From: Flavobacteriales bacterium 33_180_T64
Lineage (GTDB): Bacteria > Bacteroidota > Bacteroidia > Flavobacteriales > Flavobacteriaceae
Assembly: GCA_002162685.1 (NCBI GenBank)
Contig: MAAQ01000002.1
Coordinates: 186,001 to 250,000, forward strand
Direction: 5' to 3'
DNA: 64,000 nucleotides
The translations under genes and the position numbers were made by a program. Under the pieces are notes generated by a model. It saw only the letters and a program-made list of their open reading frames with translations, made no database searches and was not told where the DNA came from. Shown here piece by piece: positions 26,864 through 35,103 of the stretch; position 1 is the stretch's first letter; each line of letters opens with the position of its first letter.

Positions 26864-29032
26864 TTAATTTTTTACAGATGTCGCTACTTTTTTAATATCA
26901 TAAGTCATTTTAAGATCGTTTAATACATTAAGTGCTTCTTCAATATAAACATCTTTACTTAAATTTACGTGCCAGCGATTACGTTTGTCTCTTAAAACGG
27001 AATCTTTATCCATCTTTCTAACCTCATAAGGCAATGATTGAAAGGTCAAGTTCGTTTTATAATCTGATAATTTATTAAAACGCTTAGACTCTTCTTCGTT
27101 ACGATCTAAGGCTTTTTTATATTCGTCATAATTAAGTGAATACACTTCTCTATCTCTAATTTTTTTAACCCATTGCGCATTAGCATCAATTAATTTTAAT
27201 TGTTCATTATTTGCCATACGTTCTTTACTCTTTGCTATTGTTGTCTCATAATCATAATAACTTTCCCAAACGTTAAAATCTACAGGATCAATTTTATCCC
27301 ATTCTAAAGGATTTTCTTGATCTTTTTCTCCTATATCTATATAGCTATAACGGTCTGGAACGACTACATCACTCTTTACACCTTCTAACTGAGTTGAACC
27401 ACCATTAATTCTATAGAATTTTTGAGTTGTAAACTTCAAAGCTCCCATATCCCCATTACTATTTTGCCTTACCATTCTGTTCAAGTCTAATACATTTTGT
27501 ACCGTCCCTTTTCCGTAAGTTTGCTTGCTACCAATAACAATAGCCCTTTTATAATCTTGCATTGCAGCGGCTAAAATTTCTGATGCTGATGCCGATAATT
27601 CATTTACTAAAATCACTAGAGGACCATCCCAAACAATAGAATTATCTCTATCTTTTAATATTTCTTTTGGTTCACCTGCAGTTTTCACTTGTACAATTGG
27701 ACCGTTTTCAATAAACAATCCTCCCATATCTACAACAGTTTGCAACGATCCACCTCCATTATTTCTTAAATCGAGAACCAAACCTTCAACACCTTCTTCT
27801 TTTAATCTTTCAATTTCTAGTTTGATATCGGAAGCCGCATTTCGCTTGTTATAATCTTCAAAATCTACATAAAACTTTGGTAAGTTTATCACACCAAATT
27901 TCTTATTATCCTTGATAACAGTAGAAGACTTTGCATAGGTTTCTTCTAATTCTACAATATCTCTAGTAATTGTAATATCCTCAATAGTACCATCTACCTT
28001 TTTCAAAGTCAAAGTCACATCTGTACCTTTTGGACCTTTTATAAACTTGATAGCATCATCTAAACGCATTCCAACAACATTAACAGCATCTTCTTCATCT
28101 TCTTGACGTACTTTCATGATCTGATCTCCTACTTCTAACTCATTTTGCCTCCAAGCTGGACCACCACTTATAATTTCATTTACAATTATAGCATCCATTT
28201 TTTTCTGAAGCCTTGCTCCAATACCTTCAAAATTACCAGACATAGCTACATCAAAACGATCTTTATCTTCAGGAGCAAAATAGAATGTATGTGGATCAAA
28301 CTCTTCTACTATTGCATTAATATAAACAGCAAACCAGTCTTTACGTTGTCTATCATCTATAAAATCATAAAGTTCATCTAGAGATTTCTCTGTGGTTTCT
28401 CTTGCTTCTTTCTCTAATGCTTTTTCAGATTTATTAGCTACGGAAGTTGCCTTTAATTCTGAAAATTCTTGTTCAGGTAAATTTTGCTTTTTAGCAGCTT
28501 CTTGATCGCTGAATAAATCATCATAATTAGCAATTGTAGAAAACTTAAGTTGTTTTCTCCAACGCTCTTTCATTTCTTTTTTAGAAGTTGCGTATTCTAA
28601 TTTTTCGTAGTCTGTAGAAAATGCTTCTGCTTGGGAAAAATCAAAAGATTCTGACAACACGTCTTTATATACATCTTTAGATTCTCCTATTCTTTTGAGT
28701 AAACGCTCATGAGTTAAATTAAAGAATGAAATATCATAAGCTTTAATTTGATCATCCAACTCATGCTCATAAGCCCTAAATTCTTCAATATCGGAAGCGT
28801 AAAAATAGCGCTTAAACGGATCTAGTTGCTCTAAATAGTCGTTAAAAACTTCTTCAGAAAAACTATCATTAATATCTTGTGGACTAAAATGTCCTTGTTC
28901 TAAAACATAAGTAATTAATTGTATTAACAGCTTATCTTTATTTGGGTCTTCAAATTTCTTAGTCGTAAAACTGCATGAGGCAAAAGCTAAAAGCAACACC
29001 AATAGCAACAGTTTATAATTCCTCTTCATCAT
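26864..29032 (-). CDS. prc: Carboxy-terminal processing (tail-specific) protease, lipoprotein-type N-terminus
   Basis: I chose the start at MMKRNYKLLLL rather than the longer frame (29062), because the signal peptide then runs directly to the lipobox AFASC, implying an outer-membrane-facing or periplasmic lipoprotein. The protein is about 722 residues. A PDZ domain (GNFEGIGARLQKK, VGDQIMKV) is followed by the S41 protease core, with the serine segment ELSASASEILAAAMQDY and the lysine in QTYGKGTVQN. A C-terminal Prc-type domain follows. It degrades or trims periplasmic proteins from their C-termini. It is paired with the downstream OppC-like permease. Confidence 0.93.
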   Translation of the reverse strand: MMKRNYKLLLLVLLLAFASCSFTTKKFEDPNKDKLLIQLITYVLEQGHFSPQDINDSFSEEVFNDYLEQLDPFKRYFYASDIEEFRAYEHELDDQIKAYDISFFNLTHERLLKRIGESKDVYKDVLSESFDFSQAEAFSTDYEKLEYATSKKEMKERWRKQLKFSTIANYDDLFSDQEAAKKQNLPEQEFSELKATSVANKSEKALEKEARETTEKSLDELYDFIDDRQRKDWFAVYINAIVEEFDPHTFYFAPEDKDRFDVAMSGNFEGIGARLQKKMDAIIVNEIISGGPAWRQNELEVGDQIMKVRQEDEEDAVNVVGMRLDDAIKFIKGPKGTDVTLTLKKVDGTIEDITITRDIVELEETYAKSSTVIKDNKKFGVINLPKFYVDFEDYNKRNAASDIKLEIERLKEEGVEGLVLDLRNNGGGSLQTVVDMGGLFIENGPIVQVKTAGEPKEILKDRDNSIVWDGPLVILVNELSASASEILAAAMQDYKRAIVIGSKQTYGKGTVQNVLDLNRMVRQNSNGDMGALKFTTQKFYRINGGSTQLEGVKSDVVVPDRYSYIDIGEKDQENPLEWDKIDPVDFNVWESYYDYETTIAKSKERMANNEQLKLIDANAQWVKKIRDREVYSLNYDEYKKALDRNEEESKRFNKLSDYKTNLTFQSLPYEVRKMDKDSVLRDKRNRWHVNLSKDVYIEEALNVLNDLKMTYDIKKVATSVKN

Positions 29033-29209
29033 ATGTATTATCTTTTTTGTTATAAAATGCATTTAACAAGAAATTAGTTTTTAGTCATGTAAAATCATGC
29101 TAATTTTTATAATTTCTACTAAAGTAACTGAAAAAATCATGCCATTAAAACCATGTGCTACTAATTTTTTGTTAAACCTCTATTTATAGGATATTCAAGC
29201 CTGTTTACT

Positions 29210-29217
29210 TATTTTTG
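29210..29217 (+). promoter_or_regulatory. -7 promoter element before surE
   Basis: TATTTTTG matches TAnnTTTG and lies 25 bases before the surE ATG, giving a leader of about 19 bases. There is no well-placed TTTG at -33. It lies in the 210-base divergent gap between the protease and surE, where I see no gene. Confidence 0.4.
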
Positions 29218-29242
29218 TATTTGAACAAAACAATCTCATTTT

Positions 29243-30022
29243 ATGTCAAAAAAGCCTCTTATTTTAATTACCAACGATGACGGAATTACAGCTCCTGGCA
29301 TTAGAGCTTTAATTGCTATTATGAAAACAATAGGAGAGGTCGTTGTTGTCGCCCCAGATAGTCCTCAAAGCGGAATGGGTCATGCCATCACAATTAACTC
29401 TACGCTCCATATTGAAAAAGTAGCTATTGATGATGGCAAACAAGAAGAATATAGTTGCTCTGGAACTCCTGCCGACTGTATAAAACTAGGCATAAAACAA
29501 ATCTTAAAGCGCCGACCTGATTTATGTGTTTCTGGAATTAATCATGGCTCAAATTCGTCAATAAATGTCATCTACTCAGGCACTATGAGCGCAGCTATAG
29601 AAGCAGGTATTGAAGGCATTCCTGCAATTGGGTTTTCGCTATGTGATTATAATTGGAGTGCTAATTTTGAGCATTGTAAATCTTATGTCAAAACTATTGC
29701 TGAAAATGTTTTAGAACACGGCTTAGATCATGGCACAGTGTTAAATGTTAACTTCCCTAATTTAGAAAAGAAAGCAATTAAAGGTATTAAAATTTGCAGA
29801 CAAGCCAAAGCAAACTGGGAAGAAGAATTTGACAAACGTCAAAGCCCTAGTGGTAGAGATTATTTCTGGCTAACAGGAAAGTTTGTTAACCTAGACCATG
29901 GAGAAGACACTGATGAATGGGCTTTAGCAAACAGTTATGTATCTGTTGTACCTATTCAATTTGACTTAACCGCACACCATAGTATTCAAAACTTAAACAC
30001 TTGGAATTTTAATGAAGAATAA
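29243..30022 (+). CDS. surE: 5'/3'-nucleotidase SurE
   Basis: 259 residues. LITNDDGITAPGI at 8-20 carries the metal-binding Asp pair. SPQSGMGHAIT, SGTPADCIKLGI and SGINHGSNSSINVIYSGTMS are all SurE signatures. It is a cytoplasmic metal-dependent phosphatase acting on nucleoside monophosphates. The stop overlaps the following small membrane-protein gene by 11 bases. Downstream lies lpxB, a frequent neighbour in Flavobacteriaceae. Confidence 0.96.
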   Translation: MSKKPLILITNDDGITAPGIRALIAIMKTIGEVVVVAPDSPQSGMGHAITINSTLHIEKVAIDDGKQEEYSCSGTPADCIKLGIKQILKRRPDLCVSGINHGSNSSINVIYSGTMSAAIEAGIEGIPAIGFSLCDYNWSANFEHCKSYVKTIAENVLEHGLDHGTVLNVNFPNLEKKAIKGIKICRQAKANWEEEFDKRQSPSGRDYFWLTGKFVNLDHGEDTDEWALANSYVSVVPIQFDLTAHHSIQNLNTWNFNEE

Positions 30023-30296
30023 AGACATAATTATAGGTATAATAGTGGGTTTGATTGCAAGCTCTATTGGATTGCTTTTAGTACTTTTATTTTTTGGAAA
30101 AGGGAATTCAGTGTCTCATTCGTTACATGTTGCTATCAACAATAACGTATTTGCTAAATTGGTTAGCATGGGAGCCCTATTAAATCTAGCTGCTTTTTTC
30201 CTGTTTATTAAAACAAAAAAAGACGCTAAAGCGAAAGGTGTACTAATTGCCACAGTTGTAGTTGCTATTATAACCATAATAGTTAAATTTGTTTAA
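30012..30296 (+). CDS. Small membrane protein between surE and lpxB
   Basis: 94 residues with three hydrophobic stretches: about 6-28 (IIIGIIVGLIASSIGLLLVL), 45-65 and 76-93 (VLIATVVVAIITIIVKFV). Short basic linkers such as KTKKDAKAKG put the ends in predictable orientation. It overlaps surE by 11 bases, which supports translation from the same message. I recognise no family with a known role; conservation of the position in related genomes would support it as a real gene. Confidence 0.75.
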   Translation: MKNKDIIIGIIVGLIASSIGLLLVLLFFGKGNSVSHSLHVAINNNVFAKLVSMGALLNLAAFFLFIKTKKDAKAKGVLIATVVVAIITIIVKFV

Positions 30297-30353
30297 AAGA
30301 AGCCCACTTATTAGTTCTAATTTTATGATCTAATCTGCGAAATTTTTAAATTA

Positions 30354-31460
30354 ATGAAATATTACATCATTGCTGGCGAAGCCTCTGGAGATCTACATGG
30401 TTCCAATTTAATGAAAGCATTACTCAAAGAAGATGTAAATGCAAACATTAGATTTTGGGGAGGTGATTTAATGCAATCTGTTGGTGGCACTTTAGTAAAG
30501 CATTACAAAGAGCGCCAATTCATGGGTTTTGCTGAAGTTATTTTCAACCTAAGAAAAATCTTAGGTCTTATTAAGTTTTGTAAAACAGATGTTCAAAATT
30601 TTAAACCAGATGTTATTATTTTTATAGATAATTCAGGATTTAATCTTCGCATCGCTAAATGGGCAAAAGAGCAAAATTACCCTACGCATTATTATATTTC
30701 ACCACAAGTTTGGGCATCAAGAGCAAGTCGTGTTGAAAAAATTAAGCGTGATGTTGATGCGATGTATGTCATTCTTCCTTTTGAAAAGAAATTTTACGAC
30801 ACATATAATTATAAGGTTAATTTTGTAGGTCACCCCTTAATTGATGCTATAGCAGATAGAGAGCAAGTTGACGAATATACTTTTAGAAGAGATCACAACC
30901 TTAGTGACAAACCAATTATTGCACTGTTGCCTGGAAGCAGAAAACAAGAAATCACTAAAATGTTAAGTGTCATGTTAAGCTTGGTTAATGATTTTGAAGA
31001 CTATCAATTCGTTATTGCTGGTGCTCCCAGTCAAGATTATAGCTTTTATAAAACATTTATCAAACAAGATAATGTTGCCTTTATATCTAATAAAACTTAC
31101 GACTTACTAAGTGTGTCTACTTCAGCACTAGTGACTTCTGGAACAGCGACTTTAGAAACTGCTTTATTTAAAGTTCCTCAAGTCGTTTGTTATAAAGCAA
31201 ATAATATCTCTTACCAAATTGCTAAACGTATTATCACTTTAAAATTTATTTCACTTGTAAACTTAATTATGGATCGCGAAGTCGTAACAGAATTGATTCA
31301 AGGAGATTTAAATAAAAAACGTCTTAAACAAGAACTCATTAAAATTCTTGATGAAAACGAACGCGTTAAATTCTTTATAGATTATTATGATCTAGAGAAA
31401 AAGCTAGGTGGTAAAGGCGCTAGTGAGAATGCTGCAAAGTTAATTTATAAAAGCATTTAA
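30354..31460 (+). CDS. lpxB: Lipid-A-disaccharide synthase
   Basis: 368 residues. YYIIAGEASGDLHGS at 3-17 is the N-terminal signature, PTHYYISPQVWASR is strongly LpxB-specific, and VGHPLID and LPGSRKQEI are the UDP-sugar-binding segments. The enzyme condenses UDP-2,3-diacylglucosamine with lipid X at the inner membrane. It follows the small membrane protein after 57 bases. It converges with the next gene, the stops being 4 bases apart. Confidence 0.97.
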   Translation: MKYYIIAGEASGDLHGSNLMKALLKEDVNANIRFWGGDLMQSVGGTLVKHYKERQFMGFAEVIFNLRKILGLIKFCKTDVQNFKPDVIIFIDNSGFNLRIAKWAKEQNYPTHYYISPQVWASRASRVEKIKRDVDAMYVILPFEKKFYDTYNYKVNFVGHPLIDAIADREQVDEYTFRRDHNLSDKPIIALLPGSRKQEITKMLSVMLSLVNDFEDYQFVIAGAPSQDYSFYKTFIKQDNVAFISNKTYDLLSVSTSALVTSGTATLETALFKVPQVVCYKANNISYQIAKRIITLKFISLVNLIMDREVVTELIQGDLNKKRLKQELIKILDENERVKFFIDYYDLEKKLGGKGASENAAKLIYKSI

Positions 31461-31464
31461 CACC

Positions 31465-31806
31465 TTAAAACGGGAAACAAGACCAATTAGCAACAACTTC
31501 TTGAGGTCGTAATGTTTCAATAAATTCATATAAAGGTAAAACCACAATTATCACAGATAATATGCCCAAAAACATTTTAGTTAGCAAGGATGGTTTTATT
31601 AAAACTGGAATTTCATTATTAAAATCCAATGTGTAATTATTTAAGTTTAATTTATCATTGAAATTCAAGATCTTCTCTACAGAACTACCTTTTTGCTGTT
31701 TTATTTTTATTATGAACCAATTCAAAAACAAAATAAAACTTATTCCTGCAACAAAATAAAAAATTATTAAATCATCAAAATCAGAATATAATACCATTTT
31801 AATCAT
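31465..31806 (-). CDS. Hypothetical two-helix membrane protein
   Basis: 113 residues with two membrane helices: about 13-33 (IFYFVAGISFILFLNWFIIK) and about 75-95 (FLGILSVIIVVLPLYEFI). The soluble loop between them is KQQKGSSVEKILNFNDKLNL. A second ATG three codons in is equally possible. It has no motif I recognise. It is divergent from the NlpC/P60 lipoprotein gene and convergent with lpxB. Codon use looks like its neighbours. Confidence 0.65.
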   Translation of the reverse strand: MIKMVLYSDFDDLIIFYFVAGISFILFLNWFIIKIKQQKGSSVEKILNFNDKLNLNNYTLDFNNEIPVLIKPSLLTKMFLGILSVIIVVLPLYEFIETLRPQEVVANWSCFPF

Positions 31807-31855
31807 AATGTGAATTTACGAAAAAGTTATGCTATTTTTTGCTATTTTCGAACTA

Positions 31856-32377
31856 ATGAAAAAAATCATTCTACTTCTTGCTTTAAGTATTTGTTTTGCA
31901 AATTGCAAATCCTCGAAACGTGTTGTTACTAAAAAAAATAGAACGACTAAAACCACAAAAAAAAGATCCACTTATTCAACAACAGTATCATCTAAAGAGA
32001 TCGAAAACATCATAGATTATGCTAAAACGTTTAAAGGCACTAAATACAAATATGGAGGTACAACAAAAAAAGGGATGGATTGTTCAGGCTTAGTTGTTGT
32101 TGCTTTTAAAAAAGAAGCGATTTTGCTACCTAGAACAACAACCGATTTATCAAAGCGTGGCAAATGGATAGATGTTCAAAAAGTTAAAGCTGGTGATTTA
32201 TTATTTTTTGCCACTAAAAAGAATAGCCGAAAAATTAACCATGTTGGAATTGTCACCAAAAGCCGGCCTGGTCATGTAGAATTTATACATTCTACTACTA
32301 GCCGAGGCGTTATTACGTCTAATTTATCTGAACGCTATTGGTACTTAGCTTATGTTCAAGCTAGACGAATGCTATAG
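31856..32377 (+). CDS. NlpC/P60 (C40) peptidase lipoprotein
   Basis: I placed the start at ATG 31856 instead of 31829, because MKKIILLLALSICFANC is then a lipoprotein signal with Cys17. The protein is 173 residues. The C40 core has MDCSGLVVVAF (Cys76), INHVGIVTK (His129) and EFIHSTT (His145). It is a cell-wall endopeptidase of the gamma-D-glutamyl-mDAP type, fitting the mDAP peptidoglycan predicted from MurE. A Lys/Thr-rich linker (about 20-45) separates the anchor from the catalytic domain. A near-consensus -7 box lies about 15 bases before the start. Confidence 0.9.
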   Translation: MKKIILLLALSICFANCKSSKRVVTKKNRTTKTTKKRSTYSTTVSSKEIENIIDYAKTFKGTKYKYGGTTKKGMDCSGLVVVAFKKEAILLPRTTTDLSKRGKWIDVQKVKAGDLLFFATKKNSRKINHVGIVTKSRPGHVEFIHSTTSRGVITSNLSERYWYLAYVQARRML

Positions 32378-32418
32378 CCTATTTACTCTAAATGTAGATT
32401 ATTTACTATATTTAGAAA

Positions 32419-34470
32419 ATGAAACCCCTTAATTTTGTAATTATAAAGCTAAGTGTCTGTTTAATTATAGGCATACTTATTTCACATAGTTATCACCCAA
32501 CTCTAATTGTTTCACTTTATAGCGTTTTGTTTGTTTTTGCTGTATTGATAGTTTTTTATTTCGCATCAAAAAATAATTTTAAAAAATCCATTTGGTTTGG
32601 ACTTACTGCTTATTTATTTACAAGTTGTCTGGGAATAGTAACTTACAATCTTCATGAGCAGAAAAATTTCCCAAAGCATTATTCACATCTTATAGATACA
32701 GAGACGGTGAAAATGCATGCGCTTCATTTTAGTATAAAAGAACGTCTTAAATCTACTTATTACCATGACAAGTATGTTATAAACCTCATAAAAATAGATG
32801 AGCAAGATGTCATAGGTAAAGTGTTATTAAATATTAAAAAAGATAGTTTACAAACACTTTATAAGATTGATGACCGCCTTTTTACTTATTCAGACATTAG
32901 AGAACTTAACTCACCATTAAACCCAAATCAATTTGATTACAAAACTTATTTAGAAAAACAATACATCTACCATCAAATGGTAATCAATCAAAATTCAATG
33001 ATCAAATTAAACGCTCAAAAACAGACCATATTTGGTTTTGCAGAGCGCATACGCAACACAATAAACGAAAAATTAAGCCTCTATCATTTTGAGCCTGAAG
33101 AATTAGTCATTATAAACGCACTCATTCTAGGCCAACGTCAAGACATGGATCGTCAGATTTATGAAGATTATGCTAACGCAGGCGCCATTCACATATTAGC
33201 GGTCTCTGGATTACATGTTGGGATTATTCTTTTGCTTTTAAATTTTATTTTAAAACCTATTGAATATGTAAAACAAGGAAAAACCATTAAAGTTATAATC
33301 ATTATTTTGCTATTATGGAGTTTTGCAATTATTGCTGGATTATCTGCTTCAGTAACCAGAGCTGTCACAATGTTTAGTGTTGTTTCTATTGCCATGCATT
33401 TAAAACGACAAGGAAACATATACAATACATTATCAATTTCGGCATTTATATTACTCTTATGCAAACCTATGTTTCTCTTTGATGTCGGTTTTCAAATGAG
33501 TTATTTAGCTGTAATTGCCATAGTTTCTATTCAACCTAAACTTTATAAATTATGGTCACCTAAATGGAAGATCGTTAATTATTTCTGGCAGATTTTCACG
33601 GTAACTATAGCTGCGCAATTAGGTGTAATTCCCATTAGCTTATACTACTTTCATCAATTCCCTGGATTATTTTTTGTTTCTAACTTAGCAATCATTCCAT
33701 TTTTAGGATTGATTTTAGGTTTCGGAATTTTTATTATTTTACTAGCATTATTAAATATACTTCCAGAAGGCATTGCGCATTTATATGGAAATAGTATAAG
33801 CTTAATGAATGCAATCGTTACTTGGGTATCAAAACAAGAGCAGTTTCTGTTTCAGAATATCTCCTTTGATTTACCTCATGTTGTTGCGTGTTATATTGTG
33901 ATTATCGCATTATTTCTATTGTATAAAAAAGCGACCTTCAAGCGTATCGCTTTTCTTCTAGTTTCTATCCTATTCATTCAAGGCATTGGGATCTATTATA
34001 ATTACAGAAATGCGAATAACACTTTTATTATCTTCCATAAAAGCAGGTATAGTTTAATTGGTCAAAAAACGAATTTTGAACTTAAAGTGTTTGACAACTT
34101 AGATAGTATAGCGACTATGAAAGATAAAGTGATTACTAATTTTAGTGTCGGAAATTTTGTAGATACTATAAAAAGAGAGCGCTTGAAATCAGTATATAGT
34201 TTTCATAATAAAACCATATTAATTATTGACAGTCTTGGCATTTACAATGTGAAAAAGTTTCAACCAGACTATATTGTATTACGAAATTCGCCAAGACTAA
34301 ATTTAGACCGTTTAATCGATTCTATACATCCAAAATTTATTATAGCAGATGGCAGTAATTATAAATCTTATGTAAAACGTTGGGAGGAGACTTGTAAAAA
34401 AAGGAAACTCCCATTTCACCAAACTAGCAAAAAGGGAGCTTTTATCATTAAGGAAGCAAATTATCCTTGA
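32419..34470 (+). CDS. ComEC/Rec2-type DNA uptake channel protein
   Basis: 683 residues. N-terminal helices and a DUF4131-like soluble part (20-200) are followed by the Competence domain, with AGAIHILAVSGLHVGIILLL near 256-275 and RAVTMFSVVSIAMHLKRQG. About ten membrane helices in all. The C-terminal 170 residues take the place of the metallo-beta-lactamase domain found in many ComEC proteins, but no HxHxDH motif is present, so metal-dependent nuclease activity is unlikely. ComEC imports single-stranded DNA in naturally competent bacteria. Its last 10 bases overlap the convergent thioredoxin gene. Confidence 0.9.
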   Translation: MKPLNFVIIKLSVCLIIGILISHSYHPTLIVSLYSVLFVFAVLIVFYFASKNNFKKSIWFGLTAYLFTSCLGIVTYNLHEQKNFPKHYSHLIDTETVKMHALHFSIKERLKSTYYHDKYVINLIKIDEQDVIGKVLLNIKKDSLQTLYKIDDRLFTYSDIRELNSPLNPNQFDYKTYLEKQYIYHQMVINQNSMIKLNAQKQTIFGFAERIRNTINEKLSLYHFEPEELVIINALILGQRQDMDRQIYEDYANAGAIHILAVSGLHVGIILLLLNFILKPIEYVKQGKTIKVIIIILLLWSFAIIAGLSASVTRAVTMFSVVSIAMHLKRQGNIYNTLSISAFILLLCKPMFLFDVGFQMSYLAVIAIVSIQPKLYKLWSPKWKIVNYFWQIFTVTIAAQLGVIPISLYYFHQFPGLFFVSNLAIIPFLGLILGFGIFIILLALLNILPEGIAHLYGNSISLMNAIVTWVSKQEQFLFQNISFDLPHVVACYIVIIALFLLYKKATFKRIAFLLVSILFIQGIGIYYNYRNANNTFIIFHKSRYSLIGQKTNFELKVFDNLDSIATMKDKVITNFSVGNFVDTIKRERLKSVYSFHNKTILIIDSLGIYNVKKFQPDYIVLRNSPRLNLDRLIDSIHPKFIIADGSNYKSYVKRWEETCKKRKLPFHQTSKKGAFIIKEANYP

Positions 34471-35015
34471 AATTCTGGTTTAAATGCATTGTAATACGCA
34501 TTAAATTCTTCTTGAGTTTTAATATCCTTATAATCATTGGTATGAAATAATTTCAAATACAACTCTATTTGTTGAGGTTTCATATACCCACTAATAGGTT
34601 GAATTTTTTCGCCCTTCTCATCAAAATAAACTATCGTTGGATAAGCTCTAACACCTAATATGCGAGACAATTCATGCACGCCATTTCTACGATTTTTTAA
34701 TGTTTCTTTATAATTAGGGTTTTTATATTCTTTACCTTGATAATTAACTATGGTATTGCCCTCTGCATTAAATTTTACAGCATAATAATTCTTGTTCACA
34801 TAATCTACAACATCTTTATTATGAAATGTATTTTTATCGAGCATTTTACAGGGTCCACACCAGTTTGTATAAACATCCATCATGATCTTTTTAGGCGTTT
34901 TCTTTTGAGCTTCGATAGCTTCTTCAAGAGTCATCCAATTTATTTCCTGTGATTGGGCAATAGCAGAAGTTGATACTATCAATGCTACTGCGAATAATAA
35001 AACTAGTTTTTTCAT
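34461..35015 (-). CDS. Periplasmic thioredoxin-family protein
   Basis: I chose the ATG at 35015 over the longer frame (35075), because MKKLVLLFAVALIVSTSAIA is a signal peptide at that start and the longer frame would run through a terminator hairpin. The protein is 184 residues. TNWCGPCKML with CGPC at 53-56 is the redox centre, and VRAYPTIVYFDEKGEK contains the cis-proline. The C-terminal 40 residues extend beyond the thioredoxin fold. It probably keeps exported disulfides reduced or isomerised. The target is unknown. Confidence 0.9.
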   Translation of the reverse strand: MKKLVLLFAVALIVSTSAIAQSQEINWMTLEEAIEAQKKTPKKIMMDVYTNWCGPCKMLDKNTFHNKDVVDYVNKNYYAVKFNAEGNTIVNYQGKEYKNPNYKETLKNRRNGVHELSRILGVRAYPTIVYFDEKGEKIQPISGYMKPQQIELYLKLFHTNDYKDIKTQEEFNAYYNAFKPEFQG

Positions 35016-35050
35016 AACAATATTTGTTGCAAAAGTTGTTCCGAACTTAC

Positions 35051-35078
35051 AAAAAATGCTCCAACTAGGGAGCATTTT
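35051..35078 (-). terminator. Terminator after the first POT transporter gene
   Basis: AAAATGCTCC (35053-35062) and GGAGCATTTT (35069-35078) form a 10-base stem with a 6-base loop. On the minus strand it is followed by TTTTTTG. It lies 26 bases after the stop at 35104 and would end the DPP IV-POT operon. Confidence 0.8.
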
Positions 35079-35103
35079 AGGTTATTTTAACGATTTTATT
35101 CGA

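Noticed and set aside
35016-35075. Longer N-terminus of the thioredoxin protein
   Set aside because: It would place a terminator hairpin inside the gene and bury a good signal peptide.
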